A DNA stretch of 64,000 nt from Morchella semilibera (taxonomy: Eukaryota > Ascomycota > Pezizomycetes > Pezizales > Morchellaceae), in assembly GCA_009192285.1 (NCBI GenBank), contig WBVU01000005.1:3304731-3368730 (forward strand), in the 5' to 3' direction. The position numbers were made by a program, and so were the translations under genes. Of the stretch, positions 60,952-64,000 are shown in pieces. The notes beneath the pieces were generated by a model. It did not search any database, was not told the DNA's origin, and worked only from the letters and a program-made list of their open reading frames with translations. Numbering within the stretch: the first letter of the stretch is position 1; every line of letters begins with the position of its first letter.

Positions 60952-63387
60952 CTACCCCTTAGTAACCTTCTTTGCAATATCCATAGCTTGATTCAGCCTG
61001 CGAATACGGCTGTTAATCTCCGTCCTAAGATTCCTCATGGCCAAATCATCGCCCGCGATATCCGCCACCTCACTATCCAAAAGACCACCAACATGCTCGA
61101 CAGAGAAGCTTTTTACTGGCCCAGAGGAACCAAGAAGATGTCTCTCGATAACCTGAACTACAACGTTATCCGTAAACCTTTCGACAGCAATCTTGTAAAA
61201 GGTTTTGAGGATATCGTGGATATCGTAAACTGCTTGGTCCTCAAGACTAAGGTGGACATAACCAGCAATAGTAGTGGGATAACCGCTCATATTGGAGCTA
61301 GCGCTGTATCCCGATTTTGATGACATGCGAGCAATGATCCGATCAAGACGCGCAGTGTTTAGAGTGGTCTCAAAAATCTTGTTGAAAGTTAATAGAGTGC
61401 CCTCCCGCTCATCACGAAGGATCCTCGCTAATTCCTCTTCGGCAGCTTTCATGCCGGCAGAGATCAGGGGTTCCATGTGGGAAATAATATTTCGCCGGAT
61501 GCGATCGTCGGAAACTGTATCTCTGAACAATGCATCGTTAAATTTGGTAACAATATCTTCCACGTTCATAAGGTGGCTATTGGCGATCTCAACCCATCCA
61601 GCCGACTGCTGTCGGAACAAACTCTCGACAACGGCTGGATTGACGGTACCGGGGAGCTCAGCACCACGCGACTCTTTGTACCAAGCTCTAATCCACTCAT
61701 AAACTCCGCCAGAGGTCCTCGGCTGATAGGCAGGATCGAGAACATTATTTGCGTTCATGAACTGATAACTATGGCCTTCCTTAGAGATACGCTCAACAAA
61801 TGCGGTGTTCGCGGTATGTGTATGTATTCGTAGCTTTAGGGGATGTGTTGCAGGTAGGTCGCTGGGATATGTCCCAGCAAGGGCTTTGTTAACTGCGATC
61901 TGGTATTCGTTGACTACCTTGGTAAGATACACCCTCTGGTCTGATGCAGACTGCCTTGGGGCCCCCATATCCTCGAGCTCTTGGACACTCTCTGCATGTC
62001 TCGCTTCAATATCCCTCACAAGGGCTGGGAACTCATTCCTTATGTGCTCGTATAGGAGTTTACCAAGAAAAGATTTCAGTGGTTTGATACCCACTCGATC
62101 TTTGGGGAGCGTGCTCCAAGGGTAAGTAGTGAAGAAGTTTTCTTCATTGACATGCCGCTCTTCTATAGTAACGTTATTTTTAATATCTTTCGCCGATCGG
62201 TTTCTAACTCCGAACCAGCCGTGCTTAAGATGCTCGACGGAGTTTTCCAGAATTCGAAGGACCTAGATCACGATAACACCAACCTTTAGTTGAGATCTTG
62301 GATAGGGGTAGAAAGAAATTTGGTCTTTGATAGCTATAAGGGCTCCTTACACCAAGCTCTTCTCCGGGCTGGAGGGCGTCGCATTTGGTCACGACACCAA
62401 CGGTACGGCTGCCCCTTGGATCGGCCGCCTTTGCCATACGGAACACCTCTTGGTTTGCGAGGTTGTTTCTCCCGTCCATAACGGCCCTATTTACTCTTAT
62501 TAGCATTTCCTAGAGTACAAAGCTTGGTCTAACCGCTGGGAATCTATACATAATGATGGTACGTCTGTCAGTAATATAACTCAGAATTAAATTTCTTATA
62601 ATGACCGCATCTTCCTTCGTTTGGTACTTTGTCGGATCTAGCAATCATCCATGGTCAATCAAATGAAACGTAGAATTCGATTACTGTTAGATAGTAACGT
62701 ACTGTGAAAGAGACCAGGGACGTCTACCACGCTCAGATGCGGATGTTCAGGCCCGGATAGTTCAACCTTCAAAACATGTTCCGAGAATCTGTGTTCAAGA
62801 TCCTCGACATCCTCTGTCCCGGGTTTCGGGAGTCCCATCCTCTCCGCAGCCTTTCCAACAGAGTTAGCACAAACATAACCAGGCCACGCCAATAGCGGTA
62901 ACGGTACTCCGAATAGCAAATAGACTTACACTCCCTAGCAACCCCGCAAACTCCTCAGCACCAAACTCGGCATTTTCTGAAGTATGCTTGAATCCTGCCA
63001 AATAGCTCTTCAAAAGCTCATTCGTCTGGGCCTCTGGCCCTGGAATAATGGAGACCTTAACATTGGCCTCCTCTGCAGGTGTACGACGGAGCACGATCTG
63101 CGTTGCAAACCGTGTACATAGGTCGGATGCAATAGGAAATGCAAGGCCTGTTAGACCTTCCAGAAGCGAAGACTTTCCACTCGATTGGTCCCCAACAACA
63201 ACGAGCTGGTTGGAGGGCGTTATTAATATGACTAGTAGACATGACAACTGACAGTGATATAACGAACCTGCGGAAGTGGAATATCGTCGCTAATACCAAG
63301 CTCGCGAAGATGGTCAATTACCCCAAGGAGCTTTACACGGTCCGCGTTGTCGAATGTATTGACATTTTCCTTCCAACCTTTGGCCAT
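60952..63387 (-). CDS. Dynamin-like (Mx/DRP-type) GTPase
   Basis: Six exons (63268-63387, 62930-63205, 62703-62850, 62550-62637, 62351-62486, 60952-62262) encode 692 residues. The GTPase motifs are complete: G1 GDQSSGKSS (about residues 45-53), G3 DVPG (about 175-178) and G4 TKCD (about 244-247). Dynamin blocks FHNPTKYQTKEDAVIIRNLI, AVMDGRNNLANQEVFRMAKA, HGWFGVRNRSAKD and PKDRVGIKPLKSFLGKLLYE follow in order. The C-terminal 90 residues (DIHDILKTFYKIAVERFTDN to the end) form a GTPase effector domain. No PH domain or proline-rich tail is present, so it groups with soluble Mx/DRP-like fungal dynamins rather than classical endocytic dynamin. Such proteins self-assemble and remodel membranes, and in animals Mx proteins restrict viruses. 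The intron between exons 1 and 2 uses a GTTCGT donor. It lies upstream of, and on the same strand as, the membrane ankyrin gene. Confidence 0.95.
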
Positions 63388-64000
63388 GATTAAAGATGGT
63401 GATTGTGTTAAAACTTGGGTCGAAATCTAAATTGGTATACTATAAGGTAGACGGTTGGGTTTCTGTTTGCTTGGGGATGAGAGTGCAGGCCTGAAATTAT
63501 CAATTGGGTATTTGGAAACAGGTTAGCTCTTGATTCTCTCTGTTGATAGTAGTAATTTCGTTGATTATTACAGGCTTCTGGGTATGCTAGATGAATTTAA
63601 TTTACCTACCGGTTCTTCGCAAGCGGGTGGGCCTTTGGCTTTAGATTCGAGGACAGATGCTGAGGGAGTGCGGATTGGATTCTCTGGAGCGTCCAGCGGG
63701 GGAGTCTTAACTACATGTACCAAACAGACTGTAAGGCATCCAACTACATCTATTTACGTATTACTAGACACATATTTAGCCGAGTCATTGATAAGAGACC
63801 TTGCTTACAATTTATGCACGGTTCAGGCATCCAACCTAGATTTGTTTGAGGCGGCCAGCTGAAGTTTGTTGGTAGCCTTGGTTAAGATAACAATCTCGCT
63901 ACATAGCTGGTTCATATTCCCCGCGTTCCAAGGGCGGTGTTATCCGCAGTGGCTGAACAGCCTTTTCTCCGCAAAATTGATCATTGCTTGAGAGGCGGGG
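63388..64000. other. Right-edge intergenic region
   Basis: This is the presumed promoter of the dynamin-like gene. A plus-strand frame at 63530-63862 begins at TTG and matches nothing I know. No other feature is visible before the window ends. Confidence 0.45.

Noticed and set aside
63530-63862. 110-codon plus-strand frame at the right edge
   Set aside because: No ATG start, no motif, and it overlaps the expected promoter of the dynamin-like gene.

Overview
This window looks like nuclear DNA from a filamentous ascomycete (Pezizomycotina). The protein set is typical of that group: HET-C, a Clr2-type silencing protein, two fungal rhodopsin-domain receptors, a short tyrosinase, a NACHT-ankyrin NLR and a large ankyrin/transmembrane protein. 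The genes carry many short introns, mostly 45-125 nt, with GT..AG ends and CTAAC/CTGAC-like branch points. I resolved 12 multi-exon genes plus one intronless ORF and give a reading-frame-consistent exon list for each. I cannot name the genus.

Layout, left to right. het-c lies at 2,366-5,524 (-). A short-chain dehydrogenase with a mitochondrial-type leader is at 7,735-9,062 (+). An orphan acidic/low-complexity protein is at 11,367-12,608 (+). A DUF4140/DUF4139 protein at 15,106-17,311 (+) converges with a clr2-like gene at 19,194-21,169 (-). A 7.3 kb gene-poor stretch (21.2-28.4 kb) holds a retroposon with a 14-bp target-site duplication, a terminal-inverted-repeat element and a TCGA-rich patch. 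A rhodopsin-domain protein is at 28,451-30,047 (+), a secreted tyrosinase at 31,905-33,149 (+), a cluster of small foldback elements at 33.35-33.81 kb, and a BEM46-type hydrolase at 34,023-35,269 (+). An NLR (NACHT plus about 20 ankyrin repeats) occupies 36,111-41,081 (+), with two apparent frameshifts. A second rhodopsin-domain protein is at 42,775-44,314 (-) and a mitochondrial D-lactate dehydrogenase at 48,280-50,308 (-). A 1,824-aa multi-pass membrane ankyrin protein is at 53,552-59,090 (-) and a dynamin-like GTPase at 60,952-63,387 (-).

Housekeeping or metabolic genes (DLD, SDR, tyrosinase, BEM46, DUF4139, Clr2) are interleaved with genes of fungal recognition and defence type. These are het-c, an NLR whose ankyrin repeats are almost identical in DNA, a membrane ankyrin protein with a 306-bp tandem triplication, and a dynamin-like GTPase directly upstream of it on the same strand. 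The last two are the best candidates for an undescribed linked pair, but that is inference from order and domain type only. Intergenic DNA is rich in the palindrome ACATGT and in small inverted-repeat elements, and I saw no tRNA, rRNA, CRISPR array or virus-derived element.
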